From Dongia mobilis (GTDB taxonomy: Bacteria; Pseudomonadota; Alphaproteobacteria; Dongiales; Dongiaceae): a stretch of DNA of 64,000 nt. Positions 7,891 through 17,377 of the stretch are shown piece by piece. The position numbers and the translations under genes were made by a program. A model generated the notes under the pieces. It did not search any database, was not told the origin of the DNA, and was given only the letters and a program-made list of their open reading frames with translations. Every line of letters starts with the position of its first letter. The stretch's first letter is position 1. The stretch is taken from contig NZ_SNYW01000008.1 in the NCBI RefSeq assembly GCF_004363235.1, forward strand, positions 372,001 to 436,000. The letters are read 5' to 3'.

Positions 7891-8298
7891 TAAAGTCACG
7901 CCATTCTGCTTCGGGCCCTGCCTGATAATGTGGGCTGCAAGACCTAGCACTGGCTTGATTTTGGCCAAAAAATTGGATGCGGACAGGAATTCTGTCAATT
8001 CCTGCGCCAACAAACACTTATGTATGTTCTCTTTAACCGCTTGATAAGATTCGCAGCGCTAAAAATAAAGCCAGTATCGATGGTCGGTGGCCGCGGGGAG
8101 CGAAGTCGCCGGTCAGTCAGCCGGTCATTCAGGGGCGCCGGACGGTGCTGGCCCAACAAGGCCACGAAGCGACCAGAAGGGCAAATGGGCGGAAAGGGTG
8201 GACGGGTGCCAGGATGACGCGAACACTTTATATGCCGGCCGCGCCGACAGGGGCTGGCTTGATTACCGCCGACCGCCGCGGCCCGACAGCCTAGCCGC
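7891..8298. other. Non-coding gap before the GGDEF-EAL gene
   Basis: 408 bp with no supported gene. The first 160 bp are AT-richer than average. Apart from the inverted repeat listed separately I see no recognisable element. Confidence 0.6.
7984..8004. promoter_or_regulatory. Perfect inverted repeat, possible operator
   Basis: CAGGAATT-CTGTC-AATTCCTG: perfect 8-base arms with a 5-base spacer in an otherwise unstructured gap. The size and symmetry suit a dimeric regulator, or a weak hairpin after the upstream operon. No T-run follows on either strand, which argues against a terminator. Confidence 0.4.
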
Positions 8299-10155
8299 AT
8301 GATCGCCAGCCTGACCCAAATGCTGCCAACTATTGCCGCCCTCGCCATACTCGGCCTCGGCGCCACCTCGGTGTTGTGCTGGCGGCAATGGCAGATGACG
8401 CGGGCCGCCAAGCGCCTGGCGCTGGGCGAGGCCGCGCGCCTGCGGGTCAGCGAACAGCGTTTCCGCCATCTGGCCGATGCCGCCTTCGAGGGCATCGTGA
8501 TCCATCGGCGCGGCGTCATCCTCGACGTCAACGCGCGGCTGGCGCGGATGCTGGGCTACCGGCCGGAGGACCTCGTTGGGCGCAAGCTCCATGACCTGAC
8601 CGATCCCGCCATGCACGACATCCTGACGGCTCATTTGAAAGCCCTCGAGGCCGGCGAACAACAAGGCGATTCCGCGCAGGTCGCGCAGCCGAAGGAATCG
8701 GAGACTCTTCTGCGCCACGCCGATGGCAGCGTCATCACCGCCGACATCTATGCCCGGCCGCTGCCCTATGAAGGCGGCGATGCGCGCGTCATCATCGTGC
8801 GCGATACGCGCGAGCGGAAGGCGGCCGAGGAGCGGATCCGCCACCTCGCCCATCACGACGGCCTCACCGGCCTGCCCAACCGGGCATTGTTCCGCGACCG
8901 CCTGATCCAGGCGGTGGCGCGCGCCAAGCGCAGCGGGACCACGGTCGCCGTGATCAGCCTCGATCTCGACAAGTTCCGCACCGTCAACGAAATCGGCGGC
9001 ACCGAGGCCGGCGATGCGCTGCTGCGCGAGGTCGCCCTGCGGCTCGGCGACAGCATCCGCGCCGACGATACCGTGGCGCGAATCTCCGGCGACGAATTCG
9101 CCATCATCCAGGTCGGCGTATCGCATCCCGACGGTCCGGCAGTTCTGGCCAACCGCCTGGTCAAGGCCATGGCGCAGCCCTTCGCCCTGAAACAACTGGC
9201 CGAACCCCTGGTCGTCGGCGCCAGCGTCGGCATCGCCCTCTTCCCCGAGGACGGCGCCTGCGGCGATTCGCTGATGCGCGCCGCCGAGGAGGCACGCGCC
9301 CGCGCCAAGGAAGCCGGCCGCGGCACCTATCGCTTCTTCGAGCCGGAGATGGACCGGCGCTTGGTCGAGCGGCGCAAGCTGGAAGCCGATCTGCGCCAGG
9401 CCCTGGCCGCCGACCATCTCGAACTCTTCTACCAGCCGCTGGCCGATTGCCGGAGCGTCTCCGTGCAGGGTTTCGAGGCGCTGCTTCGCTGGCGCCATCC
9501 CGAGCGCGGCATGGTCTCGCCCGCCGAATTCATCCCGCTCGCCGAGGAATGCGGCCTCATCAACGCCATGGGGGCCTGGGTCCTGCGCACGGCCTGCCGC
9601 GAGGCAGCAACCTGGCCTGCCCATATCAGCGTCGCCGTCAATCTCTCGCCGGTGCAGTTCCGCCAGCCGGACCTTGCCGCCGAGATTCTCGCCATCCTGG
9701 CCGAAACCGGCCTCGTCCCGCAGCGCCTCGAACTCGAGATCACCGAGGGTGTCCTCATTGTCGAGCCGGAACGCACCCTGGCGACGCTCAATGAGCTCAA
9801 GGCCGCTGGTGTCCGCATCTCGCTCGATGATTTCGGCACCGGCTATTCCTCGCTTTCCTATCTGCAGCGCTTCCCCTTCGACAAGCTGAAGATCGATCGC
9901 TCCTTCATCCACGCCATGGAAAGCCATGCGGGGTCGATGGCGATCGTGCGCGCGGTCATCGCGCTTGGCCGCTCGCTCCATCTCGCCGTCACGGCGGAAG
10001 GTGTGGAGACCGAGAAGCAGTTGGTCCTGCTGCAGGCCCAGGCCTGCGACCAGGCCCAGGGCTATCTCCTCGGCAAGCCGGTGCCGGCCGCCGAGGCGCG
10101 GCACCTCATCGCCGACAACCGCCCGCTTTTGCCACGGGTGCAAGCGGCGGAATAG
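8299..10155 (+). CDS. PAS-GGDEF-EAL cyclic-di-GMP signalling protein
   Basis: A 618-residue protein. One N-terminal membrane segment (about 8-25) precedes a PAS sensor (about 50-165, RFRHLADAAFEGIVI). A diguanylate cyclase domain follows (about 180-335) whose signature is SGDEF (263-267) rather than GGDEF. A phosphodiesterase domain (about 350-600) ends the protein. The EAL triad (393-395), the NLSPVQF segment, and the DDFGTGYSS loop starting at 510 are all intact, so c-di-GMP hydrolysis is likely. The cyclase half could be active or regulatory. Signal and targets are unknown. Confidence 0.93.
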   Translation: MIASLTQMLPTIAALAILGLGATSVLCWRQWQMTRAAKRLALGEAARLRVSEQRFRHLADAAFEGIVIHRRGVILDVNARLARMLGYRPEDLVGRKLHDLTDPAMHDILTAHLKALEAGEQQGDSAQVAQPKESETLLRHADGSVITADIYARPLPYEGGDARVIIVRDTRERKAAEERIRHLAHHDGLTGLPNRALFRDRLIQAVARAKRSGTTVAVISLDLDKFRTVNEIGGTEAGDALLREVALRLGDSIRADDTVARISGDEFAIIQVGVSHPDGPAVLANRLVKAMAQPFALKQLAEPLVVGASVGIALFPEDGACGDSLMRAAEEARARAKEAGRGTYRFFEPEMDRRLVERRKLEADLRQALAADHLELFYQPLADCRSVSVQGFEALLRWRHPERGMVSPAEFIPLAEECGLINAMGAWVLRTACREAATWPAHISVAVNLSPVQFRQPDLAAEILAILAETGLVPQRLELEITEGVLIVEPERTLATLNELKAAGVRISLDDFGTGYSSLSYLQRFPFDKLKIDRSFIHAMESHAGSMAIVRAVIALGRSLHLAVTAEGVETEKQLVLLQAQACDQAQGYLLGKPVPAAEARHLIADNRPLLPRVQAAE

Positions 10156-10183
10156 CGTCAGCTCAACCCAGTCAAGCCGCCCA

Positions 10184-10212
10184 TTGTCCGCTACAAGATT
10201 GACAACTATAAG
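10184..10212 (+). promoter_or_regulatory. Possible promoter of the secreted protein gene
   Basis: TTGTCC (10184-10189) and TATAAG (10207-10212) are spaced 17 bases apart, about 35 bases upstream of the likely start codon. Moderate matches only. Confidence 0.35.
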
Positions 10213-10246
10213 TTATCGTCTTGTCGGATTTCTCGCGGGCTTCCTG

Positions 10247-11428
10247 ATGAAACAGCACTATTCCCAGCCAAGCTGGCGGTGGCGATTGCCGGGACAGAGC
10301 ATGTGGCGAACTGCCGTTCTGGTCTGCGCCGGCCTTTCCCCGATCCTTGCTGCGAACCCGGCGATGGCATCCGATTGCGAAGTACTCGACAAGGCCATGT
10401 CGGAACTGGTGGCCGATCGGAACAGGTATACGGGGCAATCGCCCAAGGAAATCCTCGACTACATGACCCATGCCGATGCCGAGAGACAGCGGCTGACGCC
10501 GGTCGAATGGTATCCGGACAAGAAGGAAGCGGCGGATCATCGGGAATTGACCGCCTGGGCCGCGCCGATGAAGTGGTCGCCACGAGCGATGGCCGCCCTG
10601 ACGGATTTGGGGAAACCCCTTTACTGGTTCGATCTGCGGGTGAAGTACGACCGCATGATCGTCGCCAGTCGGACCGATTCAACCGGCGACACCTGCGGTC
10701 AAATCCAAACCTTTACGCTGGACCGCGCGCGCAATCTGGTGGAGGCCGCAGGTCCTGCCCGTGACTGCGCCGGCATGCAGGTCGATTTGCTGCGCTTTCC
10801 CGAAATCGGCAATTTCATCCTCACCCAATCAAGCGAACCGAGACGCGACGCAGACGGTCTCCAGATTTTCGATTGGCATTTCGCCGGCGCGGAACTGGCC
10901 AACGAGTTTATAAAATGCGACTACGCGATTGCCATCAAGACGACAACAAGCCTGACAAAGAGGCAGGTTGCCGGGCGCCGGGATATCGTTATGGGTGCCA
11001 TGATAATGCCGGATCCATCCTGGAACGACGAAGCTATCGTCGGGTGGCTGGAACAACATGCGGCCGATTTGGCCGAAAGATTGCCGGTTTCGGCAGCGAT
11101 GAAAGAGCCCGCATTCGTTGCCTCCACGAAGAATTGCTGGGTGGAGGATGCATTGCCGCGCGCCGATGCTGAACGCCGTGTCTTCACGGCCGCCGGCGAT
11201 TTGTTCGGCATTCGCTGCGCCGATCTGGCACCCTCCCAGGTGAATAACGACACCGTGACACTCGATGGGACCGTATATCTTTTGGTCACCTGGGCCGCGT
11301 CGGAATTTGTCGGTATCACGGCCCATCGTTTGAACGCCGCTGGTACGGAAGCAAGCATCGCCGCCGCCGCGAGCTTCGATCTTGCCGAGGAAGCTGTCGC
11401 GATAGAGCTGATCGCCAAGCAATTCTAG
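10247..11428 (+). CDS. Secreted protein of unknown function
   Basis: A 393-residue protein with an N-terminal signal peptide (hydrophobic TAVLVCAGLSPILA, probable cleavage after ANPAMA). The mature part has several cysteines (SDCEVLDKA, GDTCGQI, RDCAGMQ, KNCWVED, GIRCADL) that could form disulfides in the periplasm. No family is recognised. An alternative start at 10301 would give a shorter n-region and an equally good signal peptide; neither start has a strong ribosome site. It converges on the lytic transglycosylase gene. Confidence 0.7.
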   Translation: MKQHYSQPSWRWRLPGQSMWRTAVLVCAGLSPILAANPAMASDCEVLDKAMSELVADRNRYTGQSPKEILDYMTHADAERQRLTPVEWYPDKKEAADHRELTAWAAPMKWSPRAMAALTDLGKPLYWFDLRVKYDRMIVASRTDSTGDTCGQIQTFTLDRARNLVEAAGPARDCAGMQVDLLRFPEIGNFILTQSSEPRRDADGLQIFDWHFAGAELANEFIKCDYAIAIKTTTSLTKRQVAGRRDIVMGAMIMPDPSWNDEAIVGWLEQHAADLAERLPVSAAMKEPAFVASTKNCWVEDALPRADAERRVFTAAGDLFGIRCADLAPSQVNNDTVTLDGTVYLLVTWAASEFVGITAHRLNAAGTEASIAAAASFDLAEEAVAIELIAKQF

Positions 11429-11447
11429 CCGGAACTTGGCGCTGCAC

Positions 11448-12905
11448 TCACGGCTGCATGGCGCCGTCGGAGATCAGTTTATAGGCGACATAGTATTTGT
11501 AGATGTTGGAGACGTATTGCACTGTCTCGGCGCCGACGATCTTGGCGGCGGCCACCTCCACATTGTCGAACCAGCGATTGGGGTCGCGCCCTTCCTTATC
11601 GGCCAGACGCCGGAACTTCCTGAGATTGCCCGGGCCCGCATTGTAGGCGGCGAAGGTCATCAGCGTGCGCGAGCGCTCGTCAAGGTCCGGGTCGTCGAGA
11701 TATTTCGCGCGCAACACCGACATATACTTGATGCCGGCATGGATGTTCTTCTCGGCATCTTCTTCGATGCCGGTGATGCCAACAACGGGGTCGGCGGCGG
11801 TCGAGGGCAGCAATTGCATGATCCCGACGGCACCGCGCGGGCTGCGCGCCGCCTGGTTGAGCTTCGATTCCTGGAAGCCCTGGGCCACCATCATCAGATG
11901 GTCGAAGCCATACTCTCCGGCATACTTGCGAAACAGCCCGACAGTAGCGCGGAATTGTGCCAGCGCCTCTTTGTCATAGGCGTTGTTGAGCGCCTTGGTG
12001 CTCTTCAGATAGCGCTTCACGACCGTGTTGCCGAAGGTGGTACCGACGCGGTGGTCCTGCATGAAGGTGTTGATCTCGGCCGCAAGCAGCGGGCTGTCCT
12101 TGCGCACAGCCCAGGCGATGTTCCCGCCCGCATTGACGACCAGGTCTTCGCGCACCTTGAGATCGGTCAATACCTGGGCCCAGAACAGGCCCTTGTAGCG
12201 ATCGACCACGGCCAAGGGCAGCAGGCCGACATTGACCATCTCCATGATGCCCTCATCCTCCAGATCCTCGTCCATGATCTGGATCTTGATCGGCGCCTTG
12301 CCTGCCGCCACCAGCCGGTCGCTCAGCGCCCGGACATGGGTGTAATAGGAGCTGGACTTGCGCAGCGGCACGGTCTGGCCGGCAAGATCGTCGATGCTGG
12401 AAAGCGGCGGCGATTTCGGCCCGGTCACCACCAACTCGGAAATGTTGGTGGCAACCGGATCGGTGAAATCGACCACGGCGGCGCGACCCGGCGTGATGGT
12501 AAGGGCGCCGGCAGCGATGTCGCCGATACCGTCGACAAGGCCGCTCAGCAGGCGGTCGCGCGGCACCGGCACCAGCGCCACGCGCAACTTCAACGCCTTG
12601 GTCTTGAGCTTCTTGTTGAGCCAGGCCTCGAAGGCGCGGGCATATTCCGCATCGATGCCGCGCTCCATGCCGCGGTCGTGGAAATAAAGCGTCTTGCTGT
12701 GCGCCACGAGGATGCGCACCAGGCGCCGCTCGCGCATGCCGTCGAAATCGCCGGTCCAGGGCGGCGGCAGCGGCAGCGCAATGGCATCGACCTCGGCTTC
12801 CTCGGCGGCGGACAGTTCCGCCGGCGGCAACGCCGTGTCATCGGCATTGGCCGTGGGCGCGCCGAGAACAAGCAGTAACAGCAGTGAAAGCAGCCAGTTC
12901 CGCAT
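11448..12905 (-). CDS. MltF-like membrane-bound lytic transglycosylase
   Basis: A 485-residue periplasmic enzyme that cleaves peptidoglycan glycan strands. After a signal peptide (about 1-21) comes a SBP_bac_3-type amino-acid-binding-like domain (about 55-290), then an SLT catalytic domain (about 325-480). The latter contains the catalytic glutamate of AQGFQESKLNQ (about E346) and the GAVGIMQLLPSTA and FAAYNAGPGN motifs. This two-domain order is that of MltF. The ATG at 12905 was preferred because the GTG four codons upstream overlaps the GGGAG site. The binding domain is thought to modulate the catalytic one in E. coli MltF. Confidence 0.92.
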   Translation of the reverse strand: MRNWLLSLLLLLVLGAPTANADDTALPPAELSAAEEAEVDAIALPLPPPWTGDFDGMRERRLVRILVAHSKTLYFHDRGMERGIDAEYARAFEAWLNKKLKTKALKLRVALVPVPRDRLLSGLVDGIGDIAAGALTITPGRAAVVDFTDPVATNISELVVTGPKSPPLSSIDDLAGQTVPLRKSSSYYTHVRALSDRLVAAGKAPIKIQIMDEDLEDEGIMEMVNVGLLPLAVVDRYKGLFWAQVLTDLKVREDLVVNAGGNIAWAVRKDSPLLAAEINTFMQDHRVGTTFGNTVVKRYLKSTKALNNAYDKEALAQFRATVGLFRKYAGEYGFDHLMMVAQGFQESKLNQAARSPRGAVGIMQLLPSTAADPVVGITGIEEDAEKNIHAGIKYMSVLRAKYLDDPDLDERSRTLMTFAAYNAGPGNLRKFRRLADKEGRDPNRWFDNVEVAAAKIVGAETVQYVSNIYKYYVAYKLISDGAMQP

Positions 12906-13005
12906 TTCGTGGCGCACTCCCGGCGCGAGGTCATCGCTTCATTGGCCTGATATTATTGCGACCCGGCGGTATCTGGCAATGCAGGCGGCAGGAGGGCGGG
13001 CCCGC

Positions 13006-13833
13006 CTATCCTCGGATGAAGGCCAGCAGATCGGCGTTGAAGCGGTCCTGGTGGGTCTGGGCGAGGCCGTGATCGGCGCCTTCGTAAATCTTGAGAGTGG
13101 CGTTTCTCAAAATCTTCGCGGAGAGAAGGGCCGAGGCGCCGATGGGGACGATCTGGTCGTCATCGCCATGGAGAACCAAAGTGGGGATGTCGATTTTCTT
13201 CAGGTCCTCTGTGTAGTCGACCTCGGAGAACTCGCGGATGCAGTCGAGCTGGCCCTTGAGCCCGCCCATCATGCCTTGCAGCCAGAATGAGTCGCGGATG
13301 CCCTCCGACAGGGTCTTGCCCGGGCGGTTGTAGCCGTAGAAGGGTGTGACCAGATCCTTGAAGAACTGGGCGCGGTTGTCATAGGTGCCCTTGCGGATCC
13401 CGTCGAACACCTCGATCGGCAGGCCGCCGGGATTGGCCGCCGTCTTCAGCATCAGAGGCGGCACGGCGCCGATGAGGGCGGCCTTGGCGGCGCGGCCGGT
13501 ACCGTGGCGGCCGAGGTAATGCGTGACCTCGCCGCCGCCGGTGGAATGGCCCACGAAGACCGCCTTCCTGAGGTCGAGGTGATTCACCAGTTCGGCGAGG
13601 TCGTCGGCATACTGGTCCATATGGTTGCCGTCCCAGGTCTGGTCCGAGCGGCCATGGCTGCGGCGGTCATGGGCGATGACGCGAAACCCCTCACGCCCGA
13701 AAAAGACCATCTGCGCATCCCAGGCATCGGCCGAGAGCGGCCAGCCATGGGAGAAGACGATCGGTTGGCCGTCGCGCTTGCCTTCATCCTTGTAGAAGAT
13801 GCGGGAGCCGTCCTTGGTGGTGAGGTAGCCCAT
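13006..13833 (-). CDS. Alpha/beta hydrolase, chloroperoxidase/esterase type
   Basis: A 275-residue hydrolase resembling cofactor-free haloperoxidases and aryl esterases. The oxyanion HGW motif (29-31), the nucleophile elbow GHSTGGG with Ser97, the acid in [10 protein letters not shown] and the histidine of [10 protein letters not shown] complete the triad. There is no signal peptide, so it is cytoplasmic. The start has an AAAGGGAAA site 5-6 bases upstream and replaces an in-frame start 10 codons earlier. The physiological substrate is unknown; perhydrolase activity is common in the family. Confidence 0.9.
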   Translation of the reverse strand: MGYLTTKDGSRIFYKDEGKRDGQPIVFSHGWPLSADAWDAQMVFFGREGFRVIAHDRRSHGRSDQTWDGNHMDQYADDLAELVNHLDLRKAVFVGHSTGGGEVTHYLGRHGTGRAAKAALIGAVPPLMLKTAANPGGLPIEVFDGIRKGTYDNRAQFFKDLVTPFYGYNRPGKTLSEGIRDSFWLQGMMGGLKGQLDCIREFSEVDYTEDLKKIDIPTLVLHGDDDQIVPIGASALLSAKILRNATLKIYEGADHGLAQTHQDRFNADLLAFIRG

Positions 13834-13965
13834 CGCGTTTTCCCTTTCGTTGCCGCCGCTCAATCTAGCCGTCGCACCCTATTCCATCGGCACGCGACGG
13901 CAAGATAGCCCTTGGTCGGTGTCGAAGAGATGACAACGGGCCGTTACCGGCGGCTCTTGCGCCGC

Positions 13966-15258
13966 CTATTCAGGGCGCAAGGTTGCACGTTCCAGATAGT
14001 CGCGATCGATCTGCGGCAGCGGCTGGTTGGCGATCGCCGCCTCGAAAGCGGCGAGGCGCTTGTAGATCGACATCAGTTCGACGATCGTGGTCCAGGAATT
14101 GACCAGGAAGCGGAACGAAGTCTCGACCCGCCCGAAGGCGCGGATGATCTGCTGCATGACGCCCAGCGTCACTGTGCCGGCGACGATCGTCGGCGCGAGC
14201 GCGATATAGGGCACCAGCACGCCCACCTGGAGATAGGCGTAGCGCACGACGTTGAAATAGAGATAGTTGAAATAGAGCCGGAAATAGTTGCGCCGCACAT
14301 TGTCGAAGAGGTCGCGCACGGTCGGCGGCTGGGCGCGGTCGGCATATTCCTCGCCCAGTACCAGTTCCTTCCGGTAGGCGGCCTCGACCCGCTGGTTGCG
14401 GAATTCGAGGCCAGGCAGGCGCACGCCGACCAGCGCCAGCAGCGCGGTGCCGAAGATCGACCACAGGATGGCGACAAAGACCAGCGGCTGCGGCACCTGG
14501 CCGATCAGCGGCAATTCGGTGATATGGCCGGAGAGCACCCAGAGGATCGGCAGGAAGGCGATCAGCGTCATCACCGAATCGATCAAATTGACGCCGAGTG
14601 TCTCCATGATGGTGGCGAAGCGCATGGTGTCTTCCTGCACGCGCTGCGAGGCGCCTTCAATATGGCGCACCTTGTGCCACATCGACATGTAATGATCGTT
14701 CATGGCCGTGCGCCAGCGGAACACGAAATGGCTGACAAAGAAGCTGGTCAGAACGGCGATGGTGATGAACAGCAGGGCGATGCGGCCGAAGGTAAAGAGC
14801 TGCCCGTAATAGTCATCGGCGGCGACGCTGCCCGGCGAGCCCAGCGCCTTCTGCACCAGATCATAGAAGGTGCCGAACCATTCGTTGATCATCACGTCCA
14901 GTTGCACCTGATACCAGGTGAGGAAGACGATGAGGGCGGAGCCGGCGACCGACCAGCGGCGCCAGCGGTGCCGCGAGAGTAGATACCAGAGGCCAGTGAA
15001 GAGGCCATAGCAGAGGGCCAGGTACTGGTAGAACCAGAAGGTTTGCGCCGGTTCCTGCGCGGCGGCGAAGGCCGCCTGGGCTGCCTCATCGGCGCCCACG
15101 GGCAGGGCGTCGGGAAAGGTGAGGCCGAACAACGAGCCGAGACTCAGCCGGGGACCCCATCCCTCGACCAGGGTGAACCACAGCACCACGCAGGCAATGG
15201 CATAGAGGGCGAAGCTGGCGAAGAACAGCTTCGGACGCGGAAAGAAGGAATGGAACAC
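13966..15258 (-). CDS. sbmA: SbmA/BacA-family peptide transporter
   Basis: A 430-residue inner-membrane protein that imports peptide antibiotics in exchange for protons in related bacteria, and in rhizobia is needed for symbiosis. It begins FHSFFPRPKLFFAS, the typical SbmA N-terminus, from a GTG with a GGGAG site 10 bases upstream. Eight or so hydrophobic segments and the conserved FRWRTAMNDHYMSMWHKVRHIEGASQR region are present. No ATP-binding domain is attached, as expected for SbmA/BacA proper. An upstream-extended frame is rejected because it is built of a tandem repeat. Confidence 0.93.
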   Translation of the reverse strand: MFHSFFPRPKLFFASFALYAIACVVLWFTLVEGWGPRLSLGSLFGLTFPDALPVGADEAAQAAFAAAQEPAQTFWFYQYLALCYGLFTGLWYLLSRHRWRRWSVAGSALIVFLTWYQVQLDVMINEWFGTFYDLVQKALGSPGSVAADDYYGQLFTFGRIALLFITIAVLTSFFVSHFVFRWRTAMNDHYMSMWHKVRHIEGASQRVQEDTMRFATIMETLGVNLIDSVMTLIAFLPILWVLSGHITELPLIGQVPQPLVFVAILWSIFGTALLALVGVRLPGLEFRNQRVEAAYRKELVLGEEYADRAQPPTVRDLFDNVRRNYFRLYFNYLYFNVVRYAYLQVGVLVPYIALAPTIVAGTVTLGVMQQIIRAFGRVETSFRFLVNSWTTIVELMSIYKRLAAFEAAIANQPLPQIDRDYLERATLRPE

Positions 15259-15310
15259 GGGGGCTGTACTCCCAAAAGGGCACCGGCGCGGAAGGGTCCG
15301 GCATATCGAC

Positions 15311-15355
15311 GCCAGTCGAATCGGCGCCAATCGAACCGGTGCCAGTCTAGGGGCG
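15311..15355. repeat. Short tandem repeat upstream of sbmA
   Basis: A 15-base unit (GCCAGTCGAATCGGC, GCCAATCGAACCGGT, GCCAGTCTAGGGGCG) occurs about two and a half times. It lies in the untranslated region between the dehydratase terminator and sbmA. Read as protein it would give a low-complexity RLAPVRLAPIRLAS extension, which is not believed to be translated. Confidence 0.6.
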
Positions 15356-15416
15356 GCCGCTTCGGCGCGGAAGCGGGGCAAAACGGGAAAATTGTAACGT
15401 TCTGTGTCGCCGCAAT

Positions 15417-15447
15417 GGAAAACCCCCGCACCGGTATGATGCGGGGG
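15417..15447 (-). terminator. Rho-independent terminator of the sugar operon
   Basis: On the minus strand an 8-base stem CCCCCGCA/TGCGGGGG with a 9-base loop is followed directly by TTTT. It lies about 50 bp past the dehydratase stop codon. Confidence 0.75.
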
Positions 15448-15499
15448 CAGCTTCCTGTCCGGTCACCTGTCGGCAATCTGCGGTCGGTGGATGTCGTCC

Positions 15500-17344
15500 T
15501 CAGTGATTGTCCCGGGGCAGACCTTTTTCCTGGGCGATGCGTTGGTATTTCACCGCCGGCTTCAGCACCATGCCCTGGTCCAGCTGGTCGACGATGCCGC
15601 GCTGGATTTCCTGCCAGGGTGTCTGGTGGTCGGGGAATTTGTAGCCGCCGGCCTTCCTGAGGGCGTCGCGGCGGGCCTGCAACTCGGCCTCCGCCACCAG
15701 CATGTCGACGCGGCCCTGCCTGAGATCGATCCGGATCGGGTCGCCGGACTGCACGATGGCGAGGCCGGAATTCACCGCCGCCTCGGGCGACGCGTTCAGG
15801 ATCGAGGGCGAGCCGGAGGTGCCGGACTGGCGCCCGTCGCCGATGCAGGGCAGGGACGAGATGCCCTGCTTGATGAGATAGGCGGGCGGACGCATGTTGA
15901 CCACCTCGGCCGCCCCCGGATAGCCCACCGGCCCGACGCCGCGGATGATGAGGACCGAATTGGCGTCGATGCCGAGGGCGGGATCGTCGATGCGGCTGTG
16001 GTAATCCTCCGGCCCGTCGAAGACCACGGCCTTGCCCTCGAAGGCGTCCGGGTCCTTGGGGTTGGAGAGATAGCGCGCGCGGAATTCCTCGGAGATGACC
16101 GAGACCTTCATGATGGCGCTGTCGAAGATGTTGCCCTTCATGACGACAAAGCCGGCACGCTGCTTCATCGGGTTGGCGAAGGTCTTGATGACATTCGTAT
16201 CCATGATCTCGGCGCCGCGGCAATTCTCGCCGATGGTGCGGCCGTTGACGGTGAGCGCGTCCTCGTCGATCAGCTTCTGTTTCATCAGTTCGGCCACCAC
16301 GGCGGGCACCCCGCCGGCATGATGATAATCCTCGCCGAGATACTCGCCGGCCGGCTGCAGGTTGACGAGGAGGGGAATGTCGCGGCCGAGATCCTCCCAT
16401 TCCTGCACATCCAGCGGCACACCCATATGGCGCGCGATGGCATTCAGATGCACCGGCGCATTGGTCGAGCCGCCGATCGCGGAATTGACCCGGATCGCGT
16501 TGCGGAAGGCCTTCTTGGTCATGATGTCGGAGGGCTTCAGATCCTCGCGCACCATCTGGACGATGCGCCGCCCGGTCTCGTAGGCCATCTGCTGGCGCTC
16601 GCGATAAGGTGCCGGGATCGAGGCCGAGCCCGGCAGCTGCATGCCCAGCACCTCGGCTAGCGAGTTCATGGTGGTGGCGGTGCCCATGGTGTTGCAATAG
16701 CCGGTCGAGGGCGCCGAGGACGCCACCAGCTCGATGAAGCCCTGATAGTCGATCTCGCCCGCCGCCAGCAATTGCCGCGCCTTCCAGACGATGGTGCCGG
16801 AGCCGGTGCGCTCGCCCTTGAACCAGCCGTTCAGCATCGGACCGACCGAGAGGGCGATGGCGGGCAGGTTGACGGTGGCGGCCGCCATCAGGCAGGCCGG
16901 TGTCGTCTTGTCGCAGCCGATGGTCAGCACGACGCCGTCCAACGGATAGCCGTACAGCACTTCGACGAGACCGAGATAGGCGAGATTGCGGTCGAGCGAC
17001 GCCGTCGGGCGCTTGCCGGTTTCCTGGATGGGATGCACCGGAAACTCGATGGCGATGCCGCCCATGTCGCGGATACCGTCGCGCAGGCGCTGGGCCAGGA
17101 CAATGTGGTGGCGGTTGCAGGGCGAGAGGTCTGAGCCGGTCTGGGCGATGCCGATGATCGGCTTGCCCGATTGCAGCTCCTCGCGGGTGAAGCCATAGTT
17201 CAGATAGCGCTCGAGATAGAGCGCCGTCATGTCGGCATTCTCCGGATTGTCGAACCAGGCGCGCGAGCGTAGCTGGCGGCCAGCCCCGTCCTTCTGGCCG
17301 GCGCGCGCGCCGCCGCTGCCCTGGGTGCTGTTGCTGGAACTCAT
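15500..17344 (-). CDS. IlvD/Edd-family sugar-acid dehydratase
   Basis: A 614-residue enzyme of the [2Fe-2S]/Mg dehydratase family, sub-branch of aldonate dehydratases such as D-xylonate and L-arabinonate dehydratase. These convert sugar acids to 2-keto-3-deoxy acids. The cluster ligands are the cysteines at 76 (DLSPCNRHH), 144 ([11 protein letters not shown]) and 217 (STGYCNTMG). The [11 protein letters not shown] and [15 protein letters not shown] motifs are intact. About 25 low-complexity residues precede the conserved start. It is last in the operon, 33 bp after the GntR gene and below the YtfQRT-YjfF transporter, which suggests that the imported sugar is oxidised to an aldonate. Confidence 0.92.
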   Translation of the reverse strand: MSSSNSTQGSGGARAGQKDGAGRQLRSRAWFDNPENADMTALYLERYLNYGFTREELQSGKPIIGIAQTGSDLSPCNRHHIVLAQRLRDGIRDMGGIAIEFPVHPIQETGKRPTASLDRNLAYLGLVEVLYGYPLDGVVLTIGCDKTTPACLMAAATVNLPAIALSVGPMLNGWFKGERTGSGTIVWKARQLLAAGEIDYQGFIELVASSAPSTGYCNTMGTATTMNSLAEVLGMQLPGSASIPAPYRERQQMAYETGRRIVQMVREDLKPSDIMTKKAFRNAIRVNSAIGGSTNAPVHLNAIARHMGVPLDVQEWEDLGRDIPLLVNLQPAGEYLGEDYHHAGGVPAVVAELMKQKLIDEDALTVNGRTIGENCRGAEIMDTNVIKTFANPMKQRAGFVVMKGNIFDSAIMKVSVISEEFRARYLSNPKDPDAFEGKAVVFDGPEDYHSRIDDPALGIDANSVLIIRGVGPVGYPGAAEVVNMRPPAYLIKQGISSLPCIGDGRQSGTSGSPSILNASPEAAVNSGLAIVQSGDPIRIDLRQGRVDMLVAEAELQARRDALRKAGGYKFPDHQTPWQEIQRGIVDQLDQGMVLKPAVKYQRIAQEKGLPRDNH

Positions 17345-17377
17345 CGCGCGTTACTCCTCGTTGTCTTCAGCATGAGA

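Noticed and set aside
8263-10143. A 626-codon open frame antisense to the PAS-GGDEF-EAL gene
   Set aside because: Complete overlap with a gene having clear catalytic motifs; the antisense product has no recognisable fold.
15259-15381. N-terminal extension of SbmA
   Set aside because: Encoded by a tandem DNA repeat and absent from the family; the GTG at 15258 begins the conserved FHSFFPRPK sequence.
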